Under the pieces are notes generated by a model. The model did not search any database. It had not been told where the DNA came from and saw only the letters and a program-made list of their open reading frames with translations. Shown piece after piece: positions 1 to 8,382 of a DNA stretch of 64,000 nt. Position numbers and translations under genes: made by a program. Source of the DNA: Pontibacillus halophilus JSM 076056 = DSM 19796 (lineage in GTDB: Bacteria > Bacillota > Bacilli > Bacillales > BH030062); NCBI RefSeq assembly GCF_000425205.1, contig NZ_KE384328.1, positions 93,296 to 157,295 on the forward strand, given 5' to 3'. Each line of letters opens with the position of its first letter. The first letter of the stretch is position 1.

Positions 1-1
1 T

Positions 2-2110
2 ATTGGAGGCGTATTAACGCCAGAAGAATGTCTAGACATCGCTTCAACGCTTTATGGCGGAAAGAATTTAAAAACGTTTATTGAAGAAATCGAAGACGCC
101 TCGTTACCGATTCTGAATGAGATTGTGGAGCAAATTGTTCCACTTAGCGAATTAGAGCGTGCCATTCGAAATGCCATTGACGATTATGGAAAAGTCATGG
201 ACGGTGCATCGGACAAGCTGCGCACTCTTCGGTCTAGAATTCGTTCCTATGAGAGTCGAGTTCGTGACAAGTTAGAAGGTTACACCCGTTCTAACAGCAA
301 AATGCTTTCTGATGCGATTGTAACGATTCGTAATGATCGTTATGTGCTACCTGTTAAGGCAGAGTATCGTGGCTCATTTGGTGGGATTGTGCACGACCAA
401 TCTTCTTCTGGTGCCACACTCTTCATTGAACCTCAGGCAGTCGTTGATTTGAACAATGAGTTGCAGGAAACACGTGTTCAAGAGGCAAATGAAGTAGAAC
501 GCATTCTTCGTGAACTGAGTGAGCGAATAGCAGAAGATGAGTCGTTCCTCTATATCAACGTTCAAGCTTTAGGACATCTTGATTTCCTATTTGCGAAAGC
601 GCATTTGGGTCGCGTGATGAAGGCAGCGAAACCTACCATTAACGATGCGGGTATCATTAAGATGCGTGAAGCACGACACCCACTCATTTCGATGGATGAA
701 GTCGTAGCGAATGATGTCTTCCTTGGTGAAGAGTATACATCCATCGTCATTACAGGACCGAACACAGGTGGTAAGACCGTTACACTTAAGATGGTAGGAT
801 TAAGCTCACTCATGGCGCAATCTGGCCTAAGAATTCCTGCTCAGGATGGGTGTGAGATGCCAGTATTTGAGAACGTATTCGCAGATATTGGAGACGAGCA
901 ATCCATTGAACAAAGCTTAAGTACGTTCTCCTCCCACATGACAAACATCGTAGAAATTCTTAAAGGTGTAAATGAGAAATCTCTCGTTCTATTTGATGAA
1001 TTAGGAGCAGGTACGGACCCTCAAGAAGGCGCAGCGCTTGCAATGTCCATTCTTGATGAAGTAGTAAATCGTGGAGCCCGTGTCATTGCAACGACTCACT
1101 ACCCTGAACTTAAGGCTTACAGCTACAACCGGGAGCGCGTCATTAATGCCTCTGTCGAATTCGATGTTCAAACACTACGACCAACCTACCGTTTGTTAAT
1201 TGGAGTTCCTGGTCGCAGTAACGCATTTGAAATCTCAAGAAGACTTGGTCTAAATGAATCGATTATTGAAACGGCCAAAGGGCAAGTCGGTACGGACTCA
1301 GCTTCTGTCGAAACAATGATTGCTTCTCTTGAAGAATCAACACGTGGTGCGGAACGTGATTATGAAGAAGCAGAAGACCACCTTCAACAAGCTCAACAAC
1401 TTCATGAGGAGCTTGAACAAAAGTGGGCGGACTTTGAAGCGAAGCGAGAAGAACTTTACCGAAAAGCAGAAGCGAAAGCACAAGATGCCATTGAGAAAGC
1501 AAGACAAGAGGCTGAAGACATTGTCAGTCAAATTCGTCAAATGAAATCTCAAGCAGAACTGAAAGAACACGAATGGATTGAAGCAAGAAAACAGCTTGAT
1601 GAAGCTAAGCCTTCTCTTGCTCAGAAGCAATCATCGAAACCGAAAGCTAAAGCGAAACAAACACTCAATCTTCAGCCTGGAGACGAAGTGAAAGTGACAA
1701 CATTGAACCAAAATGGTCATATTGTCGAAAAGGTTAGTGACAAGGAATGGCAAGTTCAACTGGGGATTATGAAAGTGAAAGTGAAAACGAAAGACTTGGA
1801 ATTTGTTAAACGAGAAGAACCACTCAAAGAGAAACCGATGGCGACTGTGAAAGGGAAAGCTTACCACGTTAAACCAGAGATTGATCTTCGCGGGGAGCGG
1901 TTTGAAGAGGCCTTACATCAATTAGAGAAATACATTGATGAAGCCTTACTAGCCGGATACCCACAAGTAACCGTCATTCATGGGAAAGGAACCGGTGCCC
2001 TACGTAAAGGCGTTGAAGAACTGGCGAAGCGCCATCGTTCCATCGCATCTGCACGTTCTGGTGGGATGAACGAAGGCGGCGGAGGCGTAACCGTACTGGA
2101 ACTACGCTAA
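2..2110 (+). CDS. mutS2: MutS2 (RqcU) DNA mismatch-family ATPase / ribosome rescue factor, 5' end missing
   Basis: The reading frame is open from base 2, so the gene starts before the window and about 80 N-terminal residues are missing; the GTG at 125 is internal. The 702 visible residues hold the MutS core, a Walker A motif GPNTGGKT at bases 755-778, a Walker B segment [12 protein letters not shown] near 983-1015, a long charged coiled coil (about 1300-1630) and a C-terminal Smr domain (about 1880-2110, core [11 protein letters not shown]). MutS2 proteins suppress recombination or, in B. subtilis, split collided ribosomes; which role applies here cannot be read from sequence. The match to B. 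subtilis MutS2 is close along the whole length. It is followed 19 bases later by yshE, as in B. subtilis. Confidence 0.96.
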   Translation: MGGVLTPEECLDIASTLYGGKNLKTFIEEIEDASLPILNEIVEQIVPLSELERAIRNAIDDYGKVMDGASDKLRTLRSRIRSYESRVRDKLEGYTRSNSKMLSDAIVTIRNDRYVLPVKAEYRGSFGGIVHDQSSSGATLFIEPQAVVDLNNELQETRVQEANEVERILRELSERIAEDESFLYINVQALGHLDFLFAKAHLGRVMKAAKPTINDAGIIKMREARHPLISMDEVVANDVFLGEEYTSIVITGPNTGGKTVTLKMVGLSSLMAQSGLRIPAQDGCEMPVFENVFADIGDEQSIEQSLSTFSSHMTNIVEILKGVNEKSLVLFDELGAGTDPQEGAALAMSILDEVVNRGARVIATTHYPELKAYSYNRERVINASVEFDVQTLRPTYRLLIGVPGRSNAFEISRRLGLNESIIETAKGQVGTDSASVETMIASLEESTRGAERDYEEAEDHLQQAQQLHEELEQKWADFEAKREELYRKAEAKAQDAIEKARQEAEDIVSQIRQMKSQAELKEHEWIEARKQLDEAKPSLAQKQSSKPKAKAKQTLNLQPGDEVKVTTLNQNGHIVEKVSDKEWQVQLGIMKVKVKTKDLEFVKREEPLKEKPMATVKGKAYHVKPEIDLRGERFEEALHQLEKYIDEALLAGYPQVTVIHGKGTGALRKGVEELAKRHRSIASARSGGMNEGGGGVTVLELR

Positions 2111-2129
2111 GCTTATAGGGGGAATTAAC

Positions 2130-2534
2130 TTGAACTTTTGGGAGAATGTTTATGTAGAAACAGCAGCTAGCTATAGTGTAGCTGTCTTATGCGCAATAGT
2201 TTTCCTAGCCATCTTTGAGCTCGTCACCTCCTATAACAACTGGGAGCAAATCAGGAAAGGCAACTTTTCTGTTGCGATGGCAACAGGGGGAAAGATTTTC
2301 GGGATATCGAACATTTTTCACTACTCTGTTCAACATAATGACTCCTTGCTACAAATGATGGCATGGGGGTCGTTTGGGTTCGTATTGCTCCTAATTGGGT
2401 ATTTTATGTTTGAATTTTTGACTCCGAGTTTTCGGATTGACAAAGAAATTGAAGAGGACAACCGAGCTGTTGGGTTTATAGCGATGGTTATCTCCGTAGG
2501 ACTTTCATTTGTCATTGGAGCGAACATACTGTAA
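2130..2534 (+). CDS. yshE: DUF350-family membrane protein YshE
   Basis: A 134-residue protein with four hydrophobic segments (roughly residues 14-34, 45-63, 73-97 and 112-134), matching the DUF350 / UPF0719 family. The function of the family is unknown. The TTG start at 2130 is supported by the purine-rich site TAGGGGGA seven bases upstream. The position directly after mutS2 and before lcfA is the same as for yshE in B. subtilis. It is probably cotranscribed with mutS2, since the gap is 19 bases and holds no terminator. Confidence 0.85.
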   Translation: MNFWENVYVETAASYSVAVLCAIVFLAIFELVTSYNNWEQIRKGNFSVAMATGGKIFGISNIFHYSVQHNDSLLQMMAWGSFGFVLLLIGYFMFEFLTPSFRIDKEIEEDNRAVGFIAMVISVGLSFVIGANIL

Positions 2535-2553
2535 AGAGGGCGAGGAGAACGGA

Positions 2554-2637
2554 GTGGAGACATTAGCTAAAGTGCTCGGAGTTTTATCGGGAGTCTTTAT
2601 CTTAATAGGAGTTCTTTACTTATTGTTTTGGGTATAG
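2554..2637 (+). CDS. 27-residue putative membrane peptide
   Basis: A GTG-started ORF of 27 codons with GAGGAGAA placed seven bases upstream. The peptide is charged or polar for about six residues, then almost wholly hydrophobic (core GVFILIGVLYLLFWV), which fits one transmembrane helix. It lies 19 bases after yshE and ends just before a strong terminator, so it would be the last cistron of the mutS2-yshE transcript. No family is recognised. The ribosome site, position and composition support it, but an ORF this short could be chance. Confidence 0.5.
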   Translation: METLAKVLGVLSGVFILIGVLYLLFWV

Positions 2638-2642
2638 AGAGG

Positions 2643-2675
2643 AAGGCCTTACATGTAGTGTGTAGGGCCTTTTTC
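2643..2675 (+). terminator. Rho-independent terminator after mutS2-yshE
   Basis: An 11-base stem with one G-T wobble (arms 2643-2653 and 2661-2671), loop TGTAGTG, followed by a T-run. It separates the mutS2 transcript from the lcfA operon. Confidence 0.85.
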
Positions 2676-2705
2676 TATATGCAAATATGCAGGTGAGAGA
2701 GTCAT

Positions 2706-2749
2706 TTGAATAAATAATAATTCAAAATTTTCTTATAACTATGTATAAT
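2706..2749 (+). promoter_or_regulatory. lcfA operon promoter with FadR-like operator
   Basis: A TATAAT -10 box lies at 2744-2749. The weak -35 region (TTCAAA, 2721-2726, 17-base spacer) is covered by the palindrome at 2706-2725, whose arms read TTGAAT and ATTCAA. This palindrome agrees with the known B. subtilis FadR (YsiA) operator TGAATGAMTANTCATTCA except at the central G and C. FadR bound here would block RNA polymerase until long-chain acyl-CoA releases it. The operator assignment rests on family knowledge and on the second site at 4570. Confidence 0.65.
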
Positions 2750-2784
2750 AAGAGTAGGTCAAACGAACAGAAGGGGGTAAGGAA

Positions 2785-4491
2785 ATGGAAGAAGTTATAG
2801 CAGACCGACCATGGCTCCGTCACTACCCTAGTGAAATTGGGACTGAACTTGACTATAGAAAAGTCCCTCTCCATGCTATCTTGGAAGAAAGTGCATCTCT
2901 ATACGGTAAAAAGAAAGCGCTTCACTTTATGGGGAAAGAGCTTTCGTATGAAGAAGTGTACCAACAGGCGAAGGAAGTGGCGAGTTATTTGCAATGGCTC
3001 GGATTAGAGAAAGGTGACCGGGTATCCATCATGTTGCCGAACTGCCCGCAGGCTGTTATCGGATACTACGCTGTATTAATGGCAGGTGGTGTTGTCGTTC
3101 AAACGAACCCACTTTATATGGAACGGGAATTAGAGTACCAAATGAAAGACTCAGGGGCGAAGATGATTATCTGCCTAGATGTACTCTATCCAAAGGTCAC
3201 AAGCGTCAAAGCTGAAACAGATCTTGAGCATGTCATTGTGACAGGCATTAAGGATTACTTGCCGTTTCCGAAGAACGTCGTCTATCCGTATATCCAGCGA
3301 AAGCAATATGGAATTGTCGTAGAGCCAGAGCATGGTGGGGATACACACAGGTGGACTGAGCTAAGGAAAGAGAGTACGGGGTTGATTGAAGAGATTGAGG
3401 TTGATCCTGTTAACGATGTCGCGCTGCTTCAATATACGGGTGGTACGACTGGTTTCCCGAAAGGAGTTATGCTGAGTCATTATAATTTAATTGCAAATAC
3501 GCAAATGTGTCAGGCTTGGCTATACCGTGCGAAGCCAGGCGATGAGACGATTATGGCACTTCTCCCGTTCTTTCATGTGTATGGCATGACAGCAGTGATG
3601 AACGTTTCCATCATGTTCGGATTTAAGATGATTCTTGTGCCGAAATTCGAAGCAGGTGATGTGTTAAAGCTCATTGATAAGCAAAAGCCGACGCTGTTCC
3701 CTGGTGCTCCAACCATTTATATTGCATTATTAAATCACCCTAAACTAACTAACTATGATGTTTCATCCATTGAAGCGTGTATAAGTGGCTCGGCACCTCT
3801 GCCAGTCGAAGTCCAAGAGGAATTCGAGCGGGTAACCGGAGGGAAGCTCGTTGAAGGGTATGGGTTAACAGAATCGTCTCCAGTTACACACTCTAACTTT
3901 GTGTGGGAGAATCGCATAAGCGGTAGCATAGGAGTACCATGGCCAGACACCGATTCGCGTATTGTTCAACCAGATAGTATTGAACCGATGCCGATTGGAG
4001 AAATAGGTGAAATTGCTGTTCGTGGTCCACAAGTCATGAAGGGGTATTGGAACAAACCAGAGGAAACGGCCGCAGTACTGAAGGATGGCTGGTTGTTGAC
4101 TGGTGATTTAGGCTATATGAACGAAGAGGGTTACTTCTTCGTCGTTGATCGAAAGAAGGATATGATTATTGCGGGTGGCTATAATATCTATCCTCGTGAA
4201 GTAGAAGAAGTCTTATACGAACATGACGGCATCCAAGAGGCTGTTGTGGCAGGCGTTCCAGACCCATATAGAGGAGAAACAGTCAAAGCTTATATTGTGT
4301 TGAAAGAAGGATACCAATTAAATGAAGAGACGCTAGATGCGTACTGTAGAGAGAATATGGCAAAGTATAAAGTCCCAAGAATCTATGAATTTAGAGATGA
4401 ACTACCTAAGACTGCGGTAGGGAAAATTCTTAGAAGATCACTTGTCGAAGAAGAGAGAAAGAAACTGGAATCTACTGAGCGCAATGCCTGA
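2785..4491 (+). CDS. lcfA: Long-chain acyl-CoA synthetase (fatty-acid CoA ligase)
   Basis: Activates long-chain fatty acids to acyl-CoA with ATP, the entry step of beta-oxidation. The 568-residue length fits the LcfA/FadD family. Visible motifs are the AMP-binding P-loop YTGGTTGFPKG (residues 217-227), the adenylate-forming motif GYGLTESSP (from about 358), the hinge region GDLGYMNEEGYFFVVDRKKD and the C-terminal catalytic lysine in AVGKILRR (about 547). The ATG follows AGAAGGGGGTAAGGAA. It is the first gene of the beta-oxidation cluster shared with B. subtilis (lcfA-fadR-fadB-etfB-etfA). Confidence 0.96.
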   Translation: MEEVIADRPWLRHYPSEIGTELDYRKVPLHAILEESASLYGKKKALHFMGKELSYEEVYQQAKEVASYLQWLGLEKGDRVSIMLPNCPQAVIGYYAVLMAGGVVVQTNPLYMERELEYQMKDSGAKMIICLDVLYPKVTSVKAETDLEHVIVTGIKDYLPFPKNVVYPYIQRKQYGIVVEPEHGGDTHRWTELRKESTGLIEEIEVDPVNDVALLQYTGGTTGFPKGVMLSHYNLIANTQMCQAWLYRAKPGDETIMALLPFFHVYGMTAVMNVSIMFGFKMILVPKFEAGDVLKLIDKQKPTLFPGAPTIYIALLNHPKLTNYDVSSIEACISGSAPLPVEVQEEFERVTGGKLVEGYGLTESSPVTHSNFVWENRISGSIGVPWPDTDSRIVQPDSIEPMPIGEIGEIAVRGPQVMKGYWNKPEETAAVLKDGWLLTGDLGYMNEEGYFFVVDRKKDMIIAGGYNIYPREVEEVLYEHDGIQEAVVAGVPDPYRGETVKAYIVLKEGYQLNEETLDAYCRENMAKYKVPRIYEFRDELPKTAVGKILRRSLVEEERKKLESTERNA

Positions 4492-4513
4492 GCCTCGAGC
4501 TCTTTTTTCTTTT
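4490..4513 (+). terminator. Weak terminator-like hairpin after lcfA
   Basis: A four-base stem, GAGC (4490-4493) with GCTC (4499-4502), overlaps the lcfA stop codon and is followed by a T-rich run. The stem is short, so termination is probably partial. It could lower readthrough into fadR, which has its own promoter. Confidence 0.3.
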
Positions 4514-4535
4514 GATTAAAGGAGGGGGATTTTAG

Positions 4536-4587
4536 TTGACAGCTTTTTCATGGAACAGTAAAATAAAAGTGAATGATGATTCATTCA
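4536..4587 (+). promoter_or_regulatory. fadR promoter with FadR operator (autoregulation)
   Basis: The promoter reads TTGACA (4536-4541), a 17-base spacer and TAAAAT (4559-4564). Just downstream, over the expected start of transcription, lies TGAATGATGATTCATTCA (4570-4587), which matches 16 of 18 positions of the known FadR operator. This arrangement implies that FadR represses its own gene and the downstream fadB-etfBA. Confidence 0.8.
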
Positions 4588-4615
4588 GTATTTTTGCTTT
4601 AGTTAGGAGATCACC

Positions 4616-5197
4616 ATGAAAAAAAATCGACCAAAATACAAACAAATAATTGATGCAGCTGTCGAAGTCATTGCTGAAAATGGGTACCATGCGTCCCAAG
4701 TCTCTAAGATTGCGAAGAAGGCAGGAGTAGCGGACGGGACAATCTATCTTTATTTCAAGAATAAAGAGGATATTCTCGTATCCTTGTTTCAGGAAAAGAT
4801 GGGACAATTCGTAGAAACGATTGAACAAGAAATCGAGACACACTCGAACGCCAGTGACATGCTCCTGACTTTAATTCAAGTGCACTACCATCAACTCGCA
4901 AAGGACCATCAGCTCGCTGTTGTCACTCAACTCGAGTTACGACAGTCTAACAAAGAGCTTCGCTTAAAAATTAACGATGTGTTAAAAGGGTATTTGATGG
5001 TGATTGACAAGATTGTTGAGAAGGGCATGAACGATGGTAGCTTTAACGAGCATATGGATCGCCGTCTAGTACGTCAAATGGTCTTCGGAACATTAGACGA
5101 AACCGTTACAAACTGGGTCATGAATGATCAGAAATATAGTTTGGAAGAACAGGCTACAGCGGTACATGGGCTTATTACACAAGGGTTAACGAAATAA
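4616..5197 (+). CDS. fadR: TetR-family fatty-acid degradation repressor FadR
   Basis: A 193-residue TetR-type regulator with an N-terminal helix-turn-helix (about residues 10-55, containing KIAKKAGVADGTIYLYFKNK) and an alpha-helical ligand domain that, in the B. subtilis homologue (YsiA), binds long-chain acyl-CoA and releases DNA. It lies between lcfA and fadB as in B. subtilis. FadR-type operators precede both lcfA and this gene. The start ATG at 4616 follows AGGAGATCACC. Confidence 0.93.
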   Translation: MKKNRPKYKQIIDAAVEVIAENGYHASQVSKIAKKAGVADGTIYLYFKNKEDILVSLFQEKMGQFVETIEQEIETHSNASDMLLTLIQVHYHQLAKDHQLAVVTQLELRQSNKELRLKINDVLKGYLMVIDKIVEKGMNDGSFNEHMDRRLVRQMVFGTLDETVTNWVMNDQKYSLEEQATAVHGLITQGLTK

Positions 5198-5225
5198 GAA
5201 AGAAGAGTACAAGGAGGCTGATTGA

Positions 5226-5999
5226 ATGAACCTACTATCTGTAGAAATGAAAGATCAACTTGCAGTGATTACCATTCAAAGTCCTCCTGCCAACGCTCTC
5301 TCTAGTGCGCTATTGATGGATCTATCACAAGCGTTAGATACCATTGAACAAGAAGCGAACACCAAGGCCATTATCATCAAAGGGGAAGGGAAGTTTTTCT
5401 CGGCAGGGGCAGATATTAAGGAATTTACATCCTACCAATCTGGTAGTGAACATAGCAATATGGCACCGAATGGTCAAGCGTTATTTGATCGAATTGAGAC
5501 GTTCCAAATCCCAATCATTGCGGCCATTCATGGTGCTGCCTTAGGTGGCGGCCTTGAGCTTGCCATGTCGTGCCACATGAGAATTGTGGCAGAAGACGCG
5601 CAGCTCGGATTGCCAGAATTAACACTAGGCATTATACCAGGGTTTGGTGGGACGCAGCGACTTCCTCGACATGTAGGCGCTGCCAAGGCGTACGAAATGA
5701 TTCTGACGGCTGAACCGATTACAGGTGCGGAGGCTGCTTCATTAGGGCTTGCAAACCGAGCGGTCCCTCAGGAGGAGTTAGAAGCATCTGCGTTACAACT
5801 AGCTTCTAAGATTACCGCCAAGAGCGCTCCGTCCATACATTCTGTGATGAAGGTCGTTCCATACACCTTCACTTCACAATTTGGGACTGGAATTGAGCAG
5901 GAAGCTGTTGAATTTGGCAAAGTATTTGGGACAGAAGATGCCAAAGAAGGCGTTCAAGCTTTTATCGAGAAACGGAAACCAAATTTCAAAGATCGTTAA
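5226..5999 (+). CDS. fadB: Enoyl-CoA hydratase (beta-oxidation)
   Basis: Hydrates trans-2-enoyl-CoA to 3-hydroxyacyl-CoA in fatty-acid beta-oxidation. The 257-residue crotonase-fold protein shows the oxyanion-hole segments FSAGADIKEF (near residue 60) and AALGGGLELAMSC (near 105), and the catalytic-glutamate region LPELTLGIIPGFGGTQRLPR. The ATG at 5226 follows AAGGAGGCTGATTGA. It is cotranscribed with fadR upstream and etfB 12 bases downstream. The Bacillus counterpart is fadB (ysiB). Confidence 0.94.
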   Translation: MNLLSVEMKDQLAVITIQSPPANALSSALLMDLSQALDTIEQEANTKAIIIKGEGKFFSAGADIKEFTSYQSGSEHSNMAPNGQALFDRIETFQIPIIAAIHGAALGGGLELAMSCHMRIVAEDAQLGLPELTLGIIPGFGGTQRLPRHVGAAKAYEMILTAEPITGAEAASLGLANRAVPQEELEASALQLASKITAKSAPSIHSVMKVVPYTFTSQFGTGIEQEAVEFGKVFGTEDAKEGVQAFIEKRKPNFKDR

Positions 6000-6011
6000 G
6001 GGGGCCTATTC

Positions 6012-6785
6012 ATGAACATTTATGTATTGCTGAAAAGAACGTTCGATACGGAAGAGAAGATTACAATTGGGAATGGTCGAATTGAGGATGATAGTGCAGA
6101 ATTCATTATTAATCCTTATGACGAGTACGCGGTTGAGGAAGCCATTCAACTTCGCGATGAGCACGGTGGTGAAGTAACGGTTGTGACGATTGGTGAAGAA
6201 GATGCGGAGAAACAATTGCGGACAGCATTGGCAATGGGAGCAGATAAAGCGGTTCTAATTAACACAGAGGATGACTTAGAAGAAGGCGACCAATTCTCAA
6301 CTGTTAAGATATTGGAAGCATTCTTTGAAGATAAGGAAGCAGACATTATCCTTGCAGGGAACGTAGCAATCGATGAAGCAAGCGGCCAAGTGGGACCACG
6401 CTTAGCTGAACGATTGAATATTCCTTATGTGACGACCATTACAAGCATTACGGTTGAAAATGAAACCGTTAACATTGAGCGAGACGTGGAAGGAGACGTA
6501 GAGAAAGTACAAACGTCACTCCCATTACTTGTTACGTGTCAGCAAGGTCTTAACGAACCTCGTTACCCATCACTTCCTGGAATCATGAAAGCAAAGAAAA
6601 AACCGCTTGAAGAACTTGAGTTGGATGATTTAGACCTTGATGAAGACGACGTAGAAGCGAAAACAAAAACGATTGAAATCTTCCTTCCTCCTGAGAAAGA
6701 AGCAGGTAAGGTGCTCGAGGGTGATATCGACCAACAAGTGAAAGAACTAGTTTCTTTGTTAAGAACTGAAGCGAAGGTGCTGTAG
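6012..6785 (+). CDS. etfB: Electron transfer flavoprotein beta subunit
   Basis: The 257-residue EtfB carries AMP and helps form the FAD heterodimer with EtfA, moving electrons from acyl-CoA dehydrogenases to the quinone pool. The family signature region is visible (VTCQQGLNEPRYPSLPGIMK, about residues 178-197), as is the N-terminal MNIYVLLKRTFDTEEKI typical of Bacillus EtfB. An acidic stretch of unusual length (LELDDLDLDEDDVEAK, about 203-218) lies near the C-terminus. It sits directly after fadB and before etfA. Confidence 0.95.
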   Translation: MNIYVLLKRTFDTEEKITIGNGRIEDDSAEFIINPYDEYAVEEAIQLRDEHGGEVTVVTIGEEDAEKQLRTALAMGADKAVLINTEDDLEEGDQFSTVKILEAFFEDKEADIILAGNVAIDEASGQVGPRLAERLNIPYVTTITSITVENETVNIERDVEGDVEKVQTSLPLLVTCQQGLNEPRYPSLPGIMKAKKKPLEELELDDLDLDEDDVEAKTKTIEIFLPPEKEAGKVLEGDIDQQVKELVSLLRTEAKVL

Positions 6786-6820
6786 GAACAAGCGATTTAA
6801 TAATGGAAAGGGGTATGGAC

Positions 6821-7801
6821 ATGGGGAAAAAGGTATTGGTTATTGGGGAACAACGTGAAGGTACACTAAGGAACGTTACATTTGAGGCCATTGCAGCTGC
6901 GAAAACAATTAGTGGAGACGGAGAAGTAGTTGGGGTGTTGTGTGGATCTGAAGACTTATCTTCACTCGGGCAAGAAATGGTTGCTTATGGTGCCGATCGG
7001 GTTATTACCGTTTCTAACGAAGCGTTAAAGCAATATACGTCTGAAGGATTTGGGCAAGCTATTATGGCTGTCATCCAAGACGAGAACCCTGAAGGTATTC
7101 TTATGGGGCATACAGCAATTGGGAAAGATTTAACACCGAAGCTTGCAAGTAAACTTGAAACAGGTCTTATCTCTGATGCTACCGTTGTTGAAGAGACGGG
7201 CGGGAACTTTGTATTCACGCGACCTATTTATTCAGGGAAGGCCTTTGAGAAGAAGATTATTACAGACGGAGTCATCTTTGCTACGATTCGTCCTAATAAC
7301 ATTCCAGCGCTCGACAAGGATGAAAGTCGTACTGGAGAAGTAACCGCTAAAGATGTAGATGTGAAAGACATTCGTACAATTATACAAGACGTCATTCGTA
7401 AGACGTCAGAAGGGGTTGACCTGTCTGAAGCTAAGATTATTGTGGCAGGCGGCCGTGGGGTGAAGAGCTCAGAAGGATTTGAGCCTTTAGAAGAGCTCGC
7501 CAATGTATTAGGCGGTGCTGTTGGTGCATCTCGTGGGGCTTGTGATGCAGGCTACTGCGATTATTCGTTGCAAATCGGTCAAACAGGTAAAGTGGTCACA
7601 CCAGACCTTTATATCGCAGTCGGAATCTCCGGGGCGATTCAACACTTAGCTGGAATGTCAAACTCCAAAGTCATCGTAGCGATCAATAAAGACCCAGAGG
7701 CCAACATTTTCAATGTGGCGGACTACGGTATTGTAGGGGATTTATTTGATGTCGTACCGAAATTAATTGAAGAAATGAAACAAATCGGCGTTAACGCATA
7801 G
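6821..7801 (+). CDS. etfA: Electron transfer flavoprotein alpha subunit
   Basis: EtfA binds FAD and pairs with EtfB. The C-terminal FAD domain shows GRGVKSSEGFEPLEELA, GASRGACDAGY and QIGQTGKVVTPDLYIAVGIS. I place the start at the ATG at 6821 (326 residues, MGKKVLVIGE...). GAAAGGGG (6806-6813) is seven bases ahead of it, and B. subtilis EtfA begins at the same point. The in-frame ATGs at 6803 and 6815 lack a well-spaced ribosome site. It is the last gene of the beta-oxidation operon. Confidence 0.95.
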   Translation: MGKKVLVIGEQREGTLRNVTFEAIAAAKTISGDGEVVGVLCGSEDLSSLGQEMVAYGADRVITVSNEALKQYTSEGFGQAIMAVIQDENPEGILMGHTAIGKDLTPKLASKLETGLISDATVVEETGGNFVFTRPIYSGKAFEKKIITDGVIFATIRPNNIPALDKDESRTGEVTAKDVDVKDIRTIIQDVIRKTSEGVDLSEAKIIVAGGRGVKSSEGFEPLEELANVLGGAVGASRGACDAGYCDYSLQIGQTGKVVTPDLYIAVGISGAIQHLAGMSNSKVIVAINKDPEANIFNVADYGIVGDLFDVVPKLIEEMKQIGVNA

Positions 7802-7820
7802 ACTAAGAGTAACCACATAA

Positions 7821-7862
7821 CGAAGTGTTGTAACAAACAAAAAATTTGTTGCAGCACTTTCG
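7821..7862 (+). terminator. Long hairpin ending the fad-etf operon
   Basis: A stem of about 17 base pairs with wobbles and one bulge (arms 7821-7837 and 7845-7862) around an A-rich loop. The following bases are T-rich but interrupted (CGTTCGTTTATAAT), so termination strength is uncertain. Confidence 0.6.
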
Positions 7863-8001
7863 TTCGTTTATAATCAAAATGTGGCATGACAACGAATGAG
7901 ATTGGGAATAGTATGGTAAACAAAATATTAGCCCTCACGTCATGTCTAGTGATATACTTGGAAAAGAATTGATTGGATTGTATTTAAGGAGGAATTAACA
8001 T

Positions 8002-8316
8002 ATGGCAATTACACACGCAACTGACCAAAACTTCGCTACTGAAACAGGCGAAGGTCTAGTACTAGCAGACTTCTGGGCGCCTTGGTGCGGACCTTGTAAA
8101 ATGATCGCTCCAGTTCTAGAAGAAATGGATTCTGAAATGAGCGACCAAGTGAAAATCGTAAAACTTGACGTTGACGAAAACCAAGAAACAGCTGGTAAAT
8201 TCGGAGTTATGAGTATCCCAACTCTACTTCTTTTCAAAGACGGTCAAGTGGTTGACCAAGTCATTGGTTTCCAACCTAAAGAAGCACTAGTTGAACTAGT
8301 AAACAAACACTCATAA
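8002..8316 (+). CDS. trxA: Thioredoxin
   Basis: The cytoplasmic dithiol reductant, 104 residues, with the active site WCGPC (Cys29 and Cys32) and the cis-proline segment SIPT (near residue 74). The ATG follows AAGGAGGAATTAACAT. The order etfA-trxA-uvrC matches the Bacillus backbone. A possible -10 box TATACT is at 7953-7958, but I see no convincing -35 element. It ends in its own terminator. Confidence 0.97.
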   Translation: MAITHATDQNFATETGEGLVLADFWAPWCGPCKMIAPVLEEMDSEMSDQVKIVKLDVDENQETAGKFGVMSIPTLLLFKDGQVVDQVIGFQPKEALVELVNKHS

Positions 8317-8325
8317 GTTACGAGG

Positions 8326-8354
8326 AAAACAGCCCATCGAGGCTGTTTTTCTTT
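8326..8354 (+). terminator. Terminator after trxA
   Basis: A nine-base perfect stem (AAAACAGCC, 8326-8334, with GGCTGTTTT, 8341-8349), loop CATCGA and a T-rich tail. Confidence 0.88.
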
Positions 8355-8382
8355 AGTTATAGCCGTCATCAGGGAGAGTGAT

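Noticed and set aside
6803..6820. ATG at 6803 as start of etfA
   Set aside because: The ribosome site GAAAGGGG lies downstream of it, and EtfA homologues begin at the ATG at 6821.
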